From the NCBI GenBank assembly GCA_030374735.1, contig JASCIV010000333.1:1-24074 (forward strand): a stretch of DNA of 24,074 bases, in the 5' to 3' direction. This document shows positions 7,777 to 17,621 of this stretch, piece by piece. The stretch's first letter is position 1; each line of letters starts with the position of its first letter. This stretch comes from Gracilaria caudata. Lineage: Eukaryota > Rhodophyta > Florideophyceae > Gracilariales > Gracilariaceae. Both the position numbers and the translations under genes were made by a program. Below the pieces are notes generated by a model that was given only the letters and a program-made list of their open reading frames with translations, ran no database searches and was not told the DNA's origin.

Positions 7777-8864
7777 GTTGCGCATGAGCTCGAGGGTGCA
7801 CACATTTTCTCTTTCTGCGAAACAGGTAAAGTTATTGGTGTTTTTGAGGTTTGTGTTGGGGGAATGTACTTGTAGACTCATGATGAGGCGGCACGAATTA
7901 TTCATCGTTGTGCGAGTTTGTTCCACGACGGCCGAGTTAGGGCTACAGAGTATCATCGGTGAGAGCGTGGTCGCACAGTGTTGCATGCAGCCTGAATCAG
8001 AATCAGACCGAACGAAACTGCCATTGGAAATGAATCGTATGAAAGCCGGTCGATGCGCTGCCGATGTTCACGTACATGCGCCACATTGGACGAGCGGGGA
8101 GGAACCCGCAGACTAACGCAACGGGTGCGATAGCACCCATAGCCCCTGGCGACAGCCTGCCGTGACCTCAACCGCTGGAACAACCACAAATGGAGAGAGC
8201 TTGGAAACGCAGTCGCGATTGCTTGAGAATGGGTTGAGAAAGTGAAGTGTCGCTGCTAACCTTTACAAACAACAGCACTGCTGCAAGTTTCCAAGAGGAG
8301 ACAGGTGGCGCGCGTTGAAGGCGGTGGGGACTCTGCCTTCCCAGCTTTTCTTCAGAAGGCGCGCAGTTGAGCGACGGCATGTCATGCACTTGAATTCAAA
8401 GTAGACATGTAGAGCGTCGCGCCACGGATCAACTGCCAGCAGCATCAGATGTGGGGGCGCCATTTACAGCGCGTGCGCGCCACGTGCGCGGTGCCAGCAC
8501 GCTATTTGCGCTCGCTGCTGCGATGCGCGCGCGAGCAGACCCTGTTCCGCCCCGCGCCCCTTGGCGCACTGGTTCTCGCGTGTGTACCCAGCCTGTACCG
8601 ACGCGTACCACAAGCATTCGCACCATCTCGTTCCTCCGCCCCCCTGCCCCACCGTCAGCGTCTTCTTGCGTGCCGTCCTCCTCCTATTCTGCCTGTCTGC
8701 TGTCCCCACCACGGTTCGCTCCTCTTTTGCACACCTCAAAATCATCAACCACAACGCAAACTGTGCTCCTGTCTGTTGGTGTAGTGCCGTGAAAGGTCGC
8801 CGTTGACGAAGCTTGTCTAGAGGCCCTTCTGTTTGCCATCCACCGTTTGTTCTCGTCCTACGTC
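7777..8864. other. Spacer with TGS1 3' end and co-chaperone promoter
   Basis: No recognised gene. A plus-strand ORF at 7784-8116 (110 aa from ATG) matches nothing I know and lacks domain features, so it is left uncalled. A CACGTG lies at 8481-8486. About 8620-8760 is C/T-rich on the plus strand, like leaders of other genes here, and probably belongs to the promoter of the gene at 8865. No AATAAA is seen after the TGS1 stop. Confidence 0.5.
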
Positions 8865-11090
8865 ATGGCTGATGAGGCCCGCACTGGGGCCAATGCCTGT
8901 TTTCGTATCGGTGATTGGACAGGTGCCATAGAGCGCTACACAACAGCGATTGACCTGGTGTCCCTCGCTCACCTTCAGCCCGACAAAAAACTCTTCTCCA
9001 ACAGATCAGCGGCTCATTACAAGCTTGCCCGTCAGTTGCGCGAGGCGGATGACCCTGATGCTCCTCAGATTTTGCATCACCTCAACCTCGCTGTTCAGGA
9101 TGGTTCCAAAGCCGCCGAACTTGACCCGTTGTGGCCGAAAGCGTGGTGTCGAATGGGTGTTGCCCTCATAGACGCTGAGCGTTTTGTCGAGGCGAAAGAC
9201 GTTTTGGAGAAAGGATATCGACTTTGCCCCGACTCCGAAGATCTTGAAGTGCTATATGAACGAGCCCTGCAACTCTATGCGGAGTTTGAATCCTTCAGCG
9301 TCAGAGCGTATAGTCGAGGTACAAAGCTTTTGCAGCAAATGGACTTTCATGCTGCTGTCACTGCTTTCACCGCTGCTATTAAAGCGTGCGACTCTGAAAA
9401 TCGTTTCCCCACGAAGGAAATGTATGTCGGACGTTGTGAAGCGTATTACAACATATCCCGAACTGAGTCATCTTCCGATGCTTGTGAAAAGGCTATGGAA
9501 CTTGCGCTTGATGATGCTGAGCGTTGCGTTCGTAATGCGCCTACGTGGCCTAAGAGCTGGGTGTGGAAAGCCCTTGTGCTACGCGCCATGGGGAAATTGA
9601 CAGAAGCTATGAAGGAATTGAAGAAAGGGCAAGAGTTATGCAAAGAGGACGAAGAGATCAATTCTTTCGTTCGCGAAATCGATCTCATCCTCCTAGAGAA
9701 AGAACGGTACGCCAGAGGTTCGAGAAGCGGCGCCTCAAGGCCCAAGAAACGGGGTGATGTTAAAGACCTCAGTCTCTATGACGTTCTTGGCGTGCAACCT
9801 GATGCCAGCGACTCTGCGATCAAGAAAGCCTATTACTTGCAGGCTAAACGATGTCATCCGGACAGACATCCCGACGATCCAAAGGCCACCGAAAAGTTTC
9901 AGAAGCTCGGTGAAGCTTACCAAATTTTGTCAAATGAGCATACAAGGGTACTCTACGATAGTAGCGGGATGGAAGGCTTGGAGTCCTCTAACATGGAACG
10001 TATGGAAGCTGGCCAATTATTCGATATGCTCTTTGGTTCGGATCAGTTTGAGTTTCTTGTTGGCGAATTGTCACTTGCTTCTCTTGCGTCCAACGTTGAC
10101 GAAGAAGGCAATGCCCCTGACGAAAGCTTGTTGAGGAGCATCCAGAAGCAGAGAGTGCGCAAGCTCATCGACGAACTTACGCGTATCCTTCAGCCTTGGA
10201 CAGGCGGCGACAAAAGTGCGTTTATTCAATGGGCGTATACGAAAGCTCTGTGCATCGTAGATAGCAACTGCGGTCCGGCTATGCTGTACACAATCGGACA
10301 GATTTATACGCGCAAAGCAGATATCCATCTAGGGCGTGATCACCTGTTAGGCATTCCCGCGATGTTCAGCTCTTTTGGCTATTCAAAACAGAAGTTCTCG
10401 ACACAGATGAAAGCGGCGGGGGCTGCCTACAAAGTGATGGACAAGCAACGGCGGATGCAGGACAAGGTCAGCAAACTGGAAAAGGAAGGTCGCCGAATGG
10501 ATGACGAAGAGGCACAACGAATGGCCATGGACATGGTCGAGAACGCGTTCGACATGATGTGGAAGATTACAGTGGTCGACATTCAAAAGACCTTAGACGA
10601 AGTTATCTCCTTCCTGTTAGATGGGAAGGACATGCCCGAGGATCAAGAAAAGATCGAGCAGATCATCCAAGACCTTGACGAAGAGGGCAGAGTCGGCGTC
10701 CCCGGAAGGGAGGTTCTGTATACACCTCCTTTCGTTGGTGCAGGTTGTACCGGAACCGAGCTTTCATCTGAGAATAGCGGCGACAAGGGTTCACGCTTCA
10801 CTCTTGACAGTTTAGAGAAGGGTATTGAGCGTTTCTTTCTTCCCAAGAAGGAGCACAAAGAAGGTACCCGTGTACGAAAGCGGGAGGATATCTTACATGC
10901 GAGGGCGACTGGACTTCGTAAGCTAGGAAAGATCTTTATGCAGGTCAGTCAAGACACATCCGTGCAATCTATTACTCTCCAAGGTGGTTCTGTCCCGGGA
11001 AATGGATCTGGAAGCGGCTCTGAGGGATGGAGTTGCGACTCGACACCAAGACAAAGTGATGTGGGAGACACAGAGGTTCGGACGGCTTGA
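8865..11090 (+). CDS. TPR and J-domain co-chaperone with DnaJ-X-like region
   Basis: 741 aa, intronless. Residues about 1-140 and 145-275 are two TPR blocks; each ends with a similar pattern (LDPLWPKAWCRMG and NAPTWPKSWVWKA), suggesting internal duplication. TPRs of this type commonly dock the C-termini of Hsp70/Hsp90. A J domain follows at about 301-366 (LYDVLGV, then HPD at 331-333, then EKFQKLGEAYQIL), which stimulates Hsp70 ATPase. After it, LFGSDQFEFLVGELSLA and the helical region to about 585 resemble the DnaJ-X domain of yeast Caj1/Djp1-like proteins. The Gly/Ser-rich tail is unconserved. TPR-J proteins such as DNAJC7 normally end soon after the J domain, so adding an X-type region is unusual. 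The ATG at 8865 is the first in frame; the few codons upstream lack ATG. No signal peptide, so cytosolic. Confidence 0.88.
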   Translation: MADEARTGANACFRIGDWTGAIERYTTAIDLVSLAHLQPDKKLFSNRSAAHYKLARQLREADDPDAPQILHHLNLAVQDGSKAAELDPLWPKAWCRMGVALIDAERFVEAKDVLEKGYRLCPDSEDLEVLYERALQLYAEFESFSVRAYSRGTKLLQQMDFHAAVTAFTAAIKACDSENRFPTKEMYVGRCEAYYNISRTESSSDACEKAMELALDDAERCVRNAPTWPKSWVWKALVLRAMGKLTEAMKELKKGQELCKEDEEINSFVREIDLILLEKERYARGSRSGASRPKKRGDVKDLSLYDVLGVQPDASDSAIKKAYYLQAKRCHPDRHPDDPKATEKFQKLGEAYQILSNEHTRVLYDSSGMEGLESSNMERMEAGQLFDMLFGSDQFEFLVGELSLASLASNVDEEGNAPDESLLRSIQKQRVRKLIDELTRILQPWTGGDKSAFIQWAYTKALCIVDSNCGPAMLYTIGQIYTRKADIHLGRDHLLGIPAMFSSFGYSKQKFSTQMKAAGAAYKVMDKQRRMQDKVSKLEKEGRRMDDEEAQRMAMDMVENAFDMMWKITVVDIQKTLDEVISFLLDGKDMPEDQEKIEQIIQDLDEEGRVGVPGREVLYTPPFVGAGCTGTELSSENSGDKGSRFTLDSLEKGIERFFLPKKEHKEGTRVRKREDILHARATGLRKLGKIFMQVSQDTSVQSITLQGGSVPGNGSGSGSEGWSCDSTPRQSDVGDTEVRTA

Positions 11091-11878
11091 CGAAAGCAAT
11101 GCCGATGATTTGTATACCTGTCTAAAGAAGATGTGGTTAGGGCTTGTAGTTTTACAGAAGAATTAACTTGAGACTTCCGTTCGCGTCATTCTCGAAGCCG
11201 TTGACGTTACAGTATAACTAGTTATTTTGATTCCGCCGTTCGATAAACGAAACTTTTCGAACAAAGGGCCCCTTGCTGTGTGTGGGAGACATGAATATGT
11301 GTAGAAAGCTGTTGCGACAATGCCAAAGGACGTGAACTTTGACCGTCAAAATATCATATTCGTCACACGTCATGTGGGGTCAACAACGCCATAAGTCTTT
11401 CTTCTTCTTCTACCTTCAATTTCCAGGTTGAGGGAAAACAGAAAGTTTTTTTCTCTTCAGGGAGGCTAACAACTTATGTGGACATTGCCTAACTCTTTGT
11501 ACGTGTGGATCTGTCCGAAAAGGGTTTCTATAGGTTGGCTGCTATAAAAGTACCGCAATGCATGGGATGAGTAATCGATGGAAGCGCACCACGCGTTAGC
11601 CAGCCAAGCCCTGAACAGGACTCTGCAAACATATCACCCGACGAAGTAAAGTCTGGGCGTCTTTGTCTATCGAGGCAGCAACTTCTGGCTGAAGCCGGCT
11701 GCAAAGATGTTCGGATATGCCACAAGATGGGTATGATGCAGAGGGTATCTGCCGCAGAATTCTTTTCTCTTGGTAACCAAGTTTGTGTATTCCTGATATA
11801 CTAGTCACAACAAAGCTCATGTAATAAACAGTATAGCAAAATATTTATCCGATGAACTTGCCGCACAAGAATTTTACT
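11091..11878. other. Convergent 3' spacer
   Basis: Lies between the 3' ends of the co-chaperone and the GT61-like gene, so it should hold two 3' UTRs. An unrecognised 74-aa ATG ORF lies on minus at 11596-11820. AATAAA occurs on plus near 11823-11828, about 730 nt after the co-chaperone stop. Acceptor-like pyrimidine-AG sequences on plus near 11400-11460 have no obvious donor or downstream frame. No gene is called. Confidence 0.45.
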
Positions 11879-13732
11879 CTATATTGTTAAGTTCACTTCG
11901 CCCTGAGCTTCACTCTCACTAGCTTTGGGTGGAGGCAAACCACACCGAACTCTAGCGTGACGCACAATAGCAATGGCAAAGTTTCGAGCATTTGTTGTCA
12001 AGCGTTGCATACGAGCACAAGCCCTTATGTAATCCAATCCTCTGCCTTGTAGAGTATGCAAAACAAGTGAATGAGTGCTGTCACTCTGAAAGAATTTCTT
12101 AGCAGCTCGGCGATATCTATCATGCAGTGTTCTCACTTCATTGTAGGAGCCATGGCCTGGTGGATACATTTGACTGATGCACGTTTCAAAACCTTGTTCA
12201 TCTGGATGAGCAATATACCGATCGTAGTTCACGTGAGCCAGATGCTGCGCTATTCTTTCGTACACTTGTGGGTAATAAGCAAATGGTTGGATTTCAATGA
12301 CTGTGGAATTCTGTCGCATGAACAACATGTTCGTCAGCAGCGGACCATGCCCCGCAACCCAAATGTCCGTCTTTTGCATGGCGTTTATTTGCCACCAAAG
12401 GCTTTTGCCCTCCAAGGTTATTGTAGCCACATGAACACTTAGACCCGGAACCCGATCAGATTGCTTCATTATTTCAGTTCGAAGGCTGGGTATGTTGGTG
12501 ATATATCTTCCAACCAGCTGGTTCGGGTCATCACCATTCAATTTTCGATTTGATATTGTAATGTTCATTTGACATGAAGCCGGGACTTCAGGGAGAGACT
12601 CTTCTAGGCGGCGAGCCGTCTTGCTTATCCCATGACTTTTCAAAAAGCTCAAGTCCTGCAGGTGATCATTCATGATGTGGTACTTGCTGAATGGGCCCCT
12701 TGTGAAAAACGCGGAACGGAAACATTGCATACCAGCTTCTTCTTCAGCATCTGGGTAGTTGTACAAAACTTTTGCCTGTCTTCCAGAATTTGGTGGTTTC
12801 ATAAGCTTGATGAACTCTCGTACCCATGACTGTTTCTGTTCAAGTGCTTCGAGTCTCGGAGGAAGATATATTGCCGTGTTGATGCCGTTCTTCAAGGAAG
12901 GAAATGATTCGCAGGAGCTTCCCTTTCTAGAATGGCATGATGTTCTTATATCTCGATCACTGTAGATAAGGTCGAAGACAACCGCATTTGGAATGAAGTC
13001 TCGGACAAAATCAGGAATGCTAGGCCTTGGGAGAGATAGGCCGACAAGGTCCAAGTCTTTCAAGGATGTGGGTGGGCTCGTATCATCAGCAGAAAACTCG
13101 AGCTTTTTTTGACCGCAGTGAAAGTTCAGCAAGTTGTCATGCCTCTGCATCCACTTCGGAAGAACCAGAGTTCCATCGTGACGAATGCATGCATTTAAGA
13201 CCCGACAAATACGAGCAGGATGAAGACGATGTATGTATGTTATTAGTCCCCCGTAAAACTTTCGATCTTCAATCTGAACGGAAAACGGCCCATTCTCCTT
13301 TCGCCCATCAGATGAACTGCTCTGATCGGTTGACGAACTTTCCTTGTTAGAACTTATGCCTAGACTTCCGTTTCTTTCATGAGTTCCGGAGCCTTTCTCT
13401 GCAGTCGGCCTAGTTGACAACGAGTTCTCACTGGAAGCATTGTGCGTTCCTAAGGTTGTGACGTTGTCGACAATCTTCAGTGATTCATGATCATCAACTG
13501 CGAGGGGCTTAGTATAATATTTGTTCGTCGTCCCAAGGAGGGACACACCGTCTGCATTTCTTGGCAGACTTGAATTCTTATTCAGTGAGGCCTGTTCGTA
13601 AGGCAAAGTTTCCCTTGCGATGTTTGTCGGAAGTGGTGTCGGAAGTGGTGTTGGAAGCACCAGAGAAATATAAAACGACATGCATAGTAGCAGGAACTGG
13701 CTCTTGCTAACGACGAATACCATTTTGACCAT
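11879..13732 (-). CDS. GT61-like (AER61/DUF563) type II membrane glycosyltransferase
   Basis: 617 aa, intronless. The N-terminus is a short cytosolic stub followed by a hydrophobic signal anchor (about 9-26, FLLLCMSFYISLVL), a Pro-Thr repeat (PTPLPTPLPT) and a Ser/Thr/Asn-rich stem with several N-glycosylation sequons to about residue 150. The lumenal domain carries GT61/DUF563 hallmarks: the acidic-His segment FSKYHIMNDHLQDL, WVAGHGPLLTNMLFM (the GAHGAGLTN-like motif, altered to GHGPLLTN) and STVIEIQPFAYYPQVY. Members transfer xylose, arabinose or GlcNAc onto cell-wall glycans or O-linked Ser/Thr in ER/Golgi; donor and acceptor cannot be told here. Cys residues flanking the catalytic region suggest disulfides. 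The ATG at 13732 is chosen; ATG 13723 would differ by three residues. The start lies beside a 7-bp tandem repeat. The gene lies downstream of RsmH on the same strand. Confidence 0.78.
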   Translation of the reverse strand: MVKMVFVVSKSQFLLLCMSFYISLVLPTPLPTPLPTNIARETLPYEQASLNKNSSLPRNADGVSLLGTTNKYYTKPLAVDDHESLKIVDNVTTLGTHNASSENSLSTRPTAEKGSGTHERNGSLGISSNKESSSTDQSSSSDGRKENGPFSVQIEDRKFYGGLITYIHRLHPARICRVLNACIRHDGTLVLPKWMQRHDNLLNFHCGQKKLEFSADDTSPPTSLKDLDLVGLSLPRPSIPDFVRDFIPNAVVFDLIYSDRDIRTSCHSRKGSSCESFPSLKNGINTAIYLPPRLEALEQKQSWVREFIKLMKPPNSGRQAKVLYNYPDAEEEAGMQCFRSAFFTRGPFSKYHIMNDHLQDLSFLKSHGISKTARRLEESLPEVPASCQMNITISNRKLNGDDPNQLVGRYITNIPSLRTEIMKQSDRVPGLSVHVATITLEGKSLWWQINAMQKTDIWVAGHGPLLTNMLFMRQNSTVIEIQPFAYYPQVYERIAQHLAHVNYDRYIAHPDEQGFETCISQMYPPGHGSYNEVRTLHDRYRRAAKKFFQSDSTHSLVLHTLQGRGLDYIRACARMQRLTTNARNFAIAIVRHARVRCGLPPPKASESEAQGEVNLTI

Positions 13733-13741
13733 GAGCTTACC

Positions 13742-13762
13742 TCTAGAGTCTAGAGTCTAGAC
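13742..13762. repeat. Three 7-bp tandem units TCTAGAG
   Basis: Two perfect copies and one with a final C instead of G, each containing the palindrome TCTAGA, immediately upstream (10-30 bp) of the GT61-like start codon. It falls in the 272-bp spacer after RsmH. It may be a regulatory element or simple slippage. Confidence 0.7.
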
Positions 13763-14004
13763 TTTGAGCCCTGAGCTGGAACCACGAACAATATACAGAC
13801 GACAATTTCTTCCGAAATGTTGCTAACAAAAGGTTCCTTTGACAGCGGAAAAAGTGTGACGAACAGTGTGTCATCACGTCCATAATATAACCTTATATTC
13901 AACAAGGGACTGTGACAGGACCTTGAGCGACGTGGGTGTCGTGATCACCGGCATACAAAACATTAATAGTTTCGAAGGATACTTCAATCCTTCCAACAAC
14001 AACG

Positions 14005-15087
14005 TTACCCATTGCGGTACTTGTTTATCTTCCCACGGGGCATTTCATCAGCTTCCAACCGTTCGATCACTCGCAACTTCGCACTTCTAGCCCTGGGATT
14101 CTTTTCGCACTCGTCTTCACTCGCAACAATAGGTTTCTTGGTGATTAGCCTCACTCCACCCTTCCTTTCCGACGCACTCTTGAAAACACGTTTGGCAATC
14201 CTATCTTCTAAGGAGTGAAAGCTAATGACCGCAACTCTTCCATGTGGGTTCAATACATCCACAGCGTCTGTAAGTGCTTCCTCCAGAGCCGAAAGCTCGT
14301 CATTAGTGGCGATTCGAAGAGCCTGAAATACTTTTGTCGCTGGATGCATTCCCTTCTTTCTCCAACCTTTAACGCGCTCCACGATGGTGGCCAACTGCGA
14401 AGTCATACGAATGACGCTTGACTCTCTTTCCTTCACAATCGCTCTTGCAATTTGACGAGACATACGTTCTTCACCGAGCTCCCAAAATATGGCCGCCAAC
14501 TCTTGTTCAGTTGCATCGTGGAGCAAGTCTTGGGCTGACAGTCCTGTGCAAGACATGCGCATATCAATAGGACCATCGTGCGTAAAACTGAACCCCCGTT
14601 CAGCCTGGTCTAACTGCATGGATGATGTTCCTATGTCAAACAACATCGAATGAACAGAACCCATATTCAGCTTGTCAAGCACCGCACGAAAGCAGCGGAA
14701 GTCTGAATGAACGAAATGAACATTATCAAATTCTTGTAATGCCTCCGCAGCGATTCGCAAGGCATGCGGGTCTTTGTCTAACGCGACGTAATGATCGATA
14801 TGTTTGTGAAGCAATAAATGTCTAGCATGACCACCGGCACCGACGGTGCAGTCCAAAAAAGAAGGGATCTCTGAAGCAAACGAAGAACAAACTTCAGAGA
14901 GTAGCACCGGGACATGTGGTAGTTTGGAAGTTGCTTGAGACGTTGGCGTAGTGGGATTTGCAACAGCGATCGTCTTGAACCTCACGGGACCTGCCTTCCT
15001 TTGAAGATAGCGAAGGGAGTTCGATAACTTTCGCGAGATGAACGCATGGGCGAGGCCTGTAGCAAAGGCGGTCGAGGTGCGGCTCAT
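14005..15087 (-). CDS. rsmH: rRNA (cytosine-N4)-methyltransferase RsmH/MraW, organellar
   Basis: 360 aa, intronless. It methylates N4 of the cytosine equivalent to C1402 in small-subunit rRNA at the decoding site. Motifs in order: HVPVLLSEV, the SAM motif DCTVGAGGHARHLL, ALDKDPHAL, LFDIGTSSMQLDQAERGFSF, GPIDMRM, VFQALRIATNDEL, and VISFHSLEDRIAKRVF. All are the usual MraW signatures. The first 60 residues are rich in Ser, Arg, Ala and Thr and nearly free of acids, as in a transit peptide, so it should act in mitochondrion or plastid (compare METTL15 in mitochondria, CMAL in chloroplasts). I cannot decide which. The ATG at 15087 is the first true ATG; the frame opens five codons earlier with none. 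It is divergent from the YlqF-family GTPase across 874 bp. Confidence 0.94.
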   Translation of the reverse strand: MSRTSTAFATGLAHAFISRKLSNSLRYLQRKAGPVRFKTIAVANPTTPTSQATSKLPHVPVLLSEVCSSFASEIPSFLDCTVGAGGHARHLLLHKHIDHYVALDKDPHALRIAAEALQEFDNVHFVHSDFRCFRAVLDKLNMGSVHSMLFDIGTSSMQLDQAERGFSFTHDGPIDMRMSCTGLSAQDLLHDATEQELAAIFWELGEERMSRQIARAIVKERESSVIRMTSQLATIVERVKGWRKKGMHPATKVFQALRIATNDELSALEEALTDAVDVLNPHGRVAVISFHSLEDRIAKRVFKSASERKGGVRLITKKPIVASEDECEKNPRARSAKLRVIERLEADEMPRGKINKYRNG

Positions 15088-15961
15088 TCTGAATGCTTGC
15101 AAATGCTTTTCGTCGACGTCAGGTCACACTGGAGATCCGTGCCCTGATCTGTTTGCCCGCAGGAATGATTAAGATGAATAAACCGAGGGTCACCACAATC
15201 TAATCCAACCACGTACAACGAAGGTTCTCAGTGAAGGTTCTCAGTGATGGCGCAGTCCCAAGCCTACCGAACTATAATTCACACCTGCTCAGAGACGAGA
15301 CAGGAGAATAGTTAACCGTTTGAACTGTTCTATATATATACAGTATATATCTATTTAGCACTACAGGAAATGAAGCCAACGAACCATTCTAATAGATAGG
15401 TGCCATTTTAAGAAAGCCTAAGAGGCGATACTTCACCATGCAGCCGAATGCGAGGACCGTTTTTGGTACAGTAAAAGCGAGGAATTGATGACCCCAGTCC
15501 GCCAACGAAAGAAAGAAAGAACGCTTCGCCCGCGTTGGCATCTAATGTTAACCTATCTATGCTCTTCATCGAAAGGTGCTGTCGTTAGGCAAACGCGTTC
15601 TCTTCGACCGGATTGATGATCTCTTATCTCTGGCTGTGATCCCGGATCAGATCCCATACACGTGTACAGTAAATGTGAATAGACTTTTTTTGGAGCTGCA
15701 GTGTAGATATAGGAATAAATTAATATGTTAAGCCCAATCTCGTCAATGTTGGGAGGTGTGGAAGAGGCGAAGCCCAGAAAAACCCAAGGATTAGCGTTCC
15801 CTCTTCAAGGGAAATATCAAATGCATTTTGCATGAAAGAAGCCGGAGAAGCCAAGTATTCTTTATGTCTAAAGGCCGTGGTGCACAGAGTTTGCCTGGCG
15901 CACATATCGAACCAACTTTTTCTTGGTACTACGGCAAGATCACTGGAACCGATTCTTAGTA
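15088..15961. promoter_or_regulatory. Divergent spacer between organellar RsmH and YlqF
   Basis: Must contain both promoters. It holds a perfect 13-bp direct repeat in tandem (GAAGGTTCTCAGT, 15220-15245), an alternating TATATA stretch at about 15331-15350 interrupted by CAG, a purine run of GAAA units near 15506-15519, the palindrome TACACGTGTA at 15657-15666, and an AATAAA at 15713-15718. No ORF is recognisable. Which elements act is unknown. Confidence 0.5.
15220..15245. repeat. 13-bp perfect tandem duplication
   Basis: GAAGGTTCTCAGT occurs twice back to back, about 135 bp upstream of the RsmH start. It is a short local duplication or a paired binding site. Confidence 0.75.
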
Positions 15962-17170
15962 ATGCGAGTGGACATGCAGAGTAGTATAAGAATTGGATGG
16001 AGGAAGCAATGCGCGGCTTTTTCATGTCTTTGTAGCGGACTCGCGTCACGTAATTCTGACTATCTTGCTCTTCTTCCGAGAACCAGGTTTCGTTCAAGTA
16101 AACCTATTCATGTTCCGGCACGTTTTCATCGACTTTCCGCTAAGATGAGACATGAGAATTCAGATGGAGGAGATAAAACCCAACGAATGCACCGAAGGGA
16201 CCGTAAGGCTTCGCAAAGCAGACCGAAACTGTTCACAAAAGGTGCTCTCTCATCTGTTGGAAGTCTAACACCTGTGATACAATGGTATCCAGGCCACATT
16301 GCAAAGGCAGAGCGATCTCTAAAAGACTCAATCAAGATGGTTGATGTCGTAATTGAAGTTCGTGATTGTCGGATACCCATAGCCACTGCACATCCCGACG
16401 TTCCAAAGTGGGTTGGGAACAAGAACCGAATTCTAGCAATGAATCGTGCAGATTTAGCTCCTATCGCAGCTCGCTCAGATTGGAGACGCCATCTTGTAGA
16501 GAGCGGCGAAAAGGTGCGCTTTATAGATGCCAAACAGGGTCGTGGGGTAAGAGAGCTAAAAAAACTTGCCATGGAAGCGAGTTCAACCGTGAACGACAGA
16601 AGAAAATCCCGAGGGCTCCTTTCTCGCCCCGTCCGGTGTCTGGTTATTGGATATCCAAATGTTGGAAAGTCGGCATTGATAAATCGCCTTGTTGGTCGAA
16701 AAAGTGCAAAGTCCGCCAACAAACCTGGAGTGACTCGCAATTTCCAATGGGTAAGGATCTCTGATACTATCGAACTACTTGATATGCCCGGAATTATTCC
16801 TGCAAAGTTTGTCAGTCAAGACACAGCCCTGCGGTTAGCAATTTGTGATGACATAGGTCAGGCTGCTTACGACACACAACTGACGGCCTCGATGATGATC
16901 GATGAGCTAAAGCGGGTAGTTGCGAGCTTTCCAGGGTATTTCAATTTTGACACCCTAGAGAAACGATTTCGCTTAAGCCCGCGCGAGATATCGGGAGAGG
17001 AGTTTTTGTATCAAGCAGCGAAGGCACTGCATAATGGTAACGCAGAGAGAACTGCGGTTAGAATTCTAACAGAGTTTCGATCTGGAGTGCTGGGACCTGC
17101 AGCCCTCGAGTCCCCTGATATGCTTTCGTTCCCTATCCACGATGTTGCAACCGATCGCAAAAGCACATAA
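15962..17170 (+). CDS. YlqF/RbgA-family circularly permuted GTPase, organellar
   Basis: 402 aa, intronless. RbgA/YlqF GTPases (MTG1 in mitochondria, DGP1/SIN types in plastids) complete large ribosomal subunit assembly. The permuted order is clear: IQWYPGHIAKAERSL near 106, G4 NRAD at 161-164, G5 DAKQG at 189-193, G1 GYPNVGKSA at 230-238, G2 GVTR at 256-259, G3 DMPG at 274-277. G4 has Arg in place of Lys, a variant I associate with cyanobacterial and plastid members, as are VPKWVGNK, SRPVRCLVIG and LAICDDIG. Plastid targeting is therefore favoured by inference. The first ~75 residues are basic and Ser-rich, consistent with a transit peptide. The frame opens at 15923 without ATG; ATG 15962 is the first true one, and ATG 15974 is four codons on. 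Confidence 0.93.
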   Translation: MRVDMQSSIRIGWRKQCAAFSCLCSGLASRNSDYLALLPRTRFRSSKPIHVPARFHRLSAKMRHENSDGGDKTQRMHRRDRKASQSRPKLFTKGALSSVGSLTPVIQWYPGHIAKAERSLKDSIKMVDVVIEVRDCRIPIATAHPDVPKWVGNKNRILAMNRADLAPIAARSDWRRHLVESGEKVRFIDAKQGRGVRELKKLAMEASSTVNDRRKSRGLLSRPVRCLVIGYPNVGKSALINRLVGRKSAKSANKPGVTRNFQWVRISDTIELLDMPGIIPAKFVSQDTALRLAICDDIGQAAYDTQLTASMMIDELKRVVASFPGYFNFDTLEKRFRLSPREISGEEFLYQAAKALHNGNAERTAVRILTEFRSGVLGPAALESPDMLSFPIHDVATDRKST

Positions 17171-17621
17171 GTAATAGGTTCGAGGTCGACAACAAACCCC
17201 CGTTATTTCGCTCACAATCACGGGGATGACAATCTACATCGAGTGATATCGAATGATTTTCGTACTGCAGTGTTGGCAGTCATGCAATTCACTGTGCGCC
17301 CCTTCGCGGAGCTACAGTAGTTGTCATGGATTAATCAGACCTGAAAGGTTATCAGCAGCTGTAGTCCTGGATGCAGTGTCTCTACTTTTAAGTATTGCTA
17401 AGGTCAGCATCGAAGTGCTTTTGTTGTCAGCCTATAGCCTTTGTACTATGGAACAGAGCTCAGAAGAGGACCAAAGTTGAGAGTGTATCTTGTGGTTAAA
17501 ATGCTCGGAAAACCTTCCCTGTGGAAGCAGACCGCTCAGTAATCCTGTAGTACCCAAGGGTACGGTCGTTTTCGTCTCAAGATGTCGGCACCTTTTTAAG
17601 AAAATCCCTTTGCTACCAAGT
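17171..17621. other. Convergent 3' spacer
   Basis: Between the convergent ends of the YlqF and cyclophilin genes. I see no gene, no repeat and no clear AATAAA on either strand. It should hold the two 3' UTRs. Confidence 0.5.

Noticed and set aside
13733..13745. AG/GTAAGC on minus just before the GT61-like start, like a 5' splice site
   Set aside because: Splicing there would remove the start codon and signal anchor; the intact ORF is full length.
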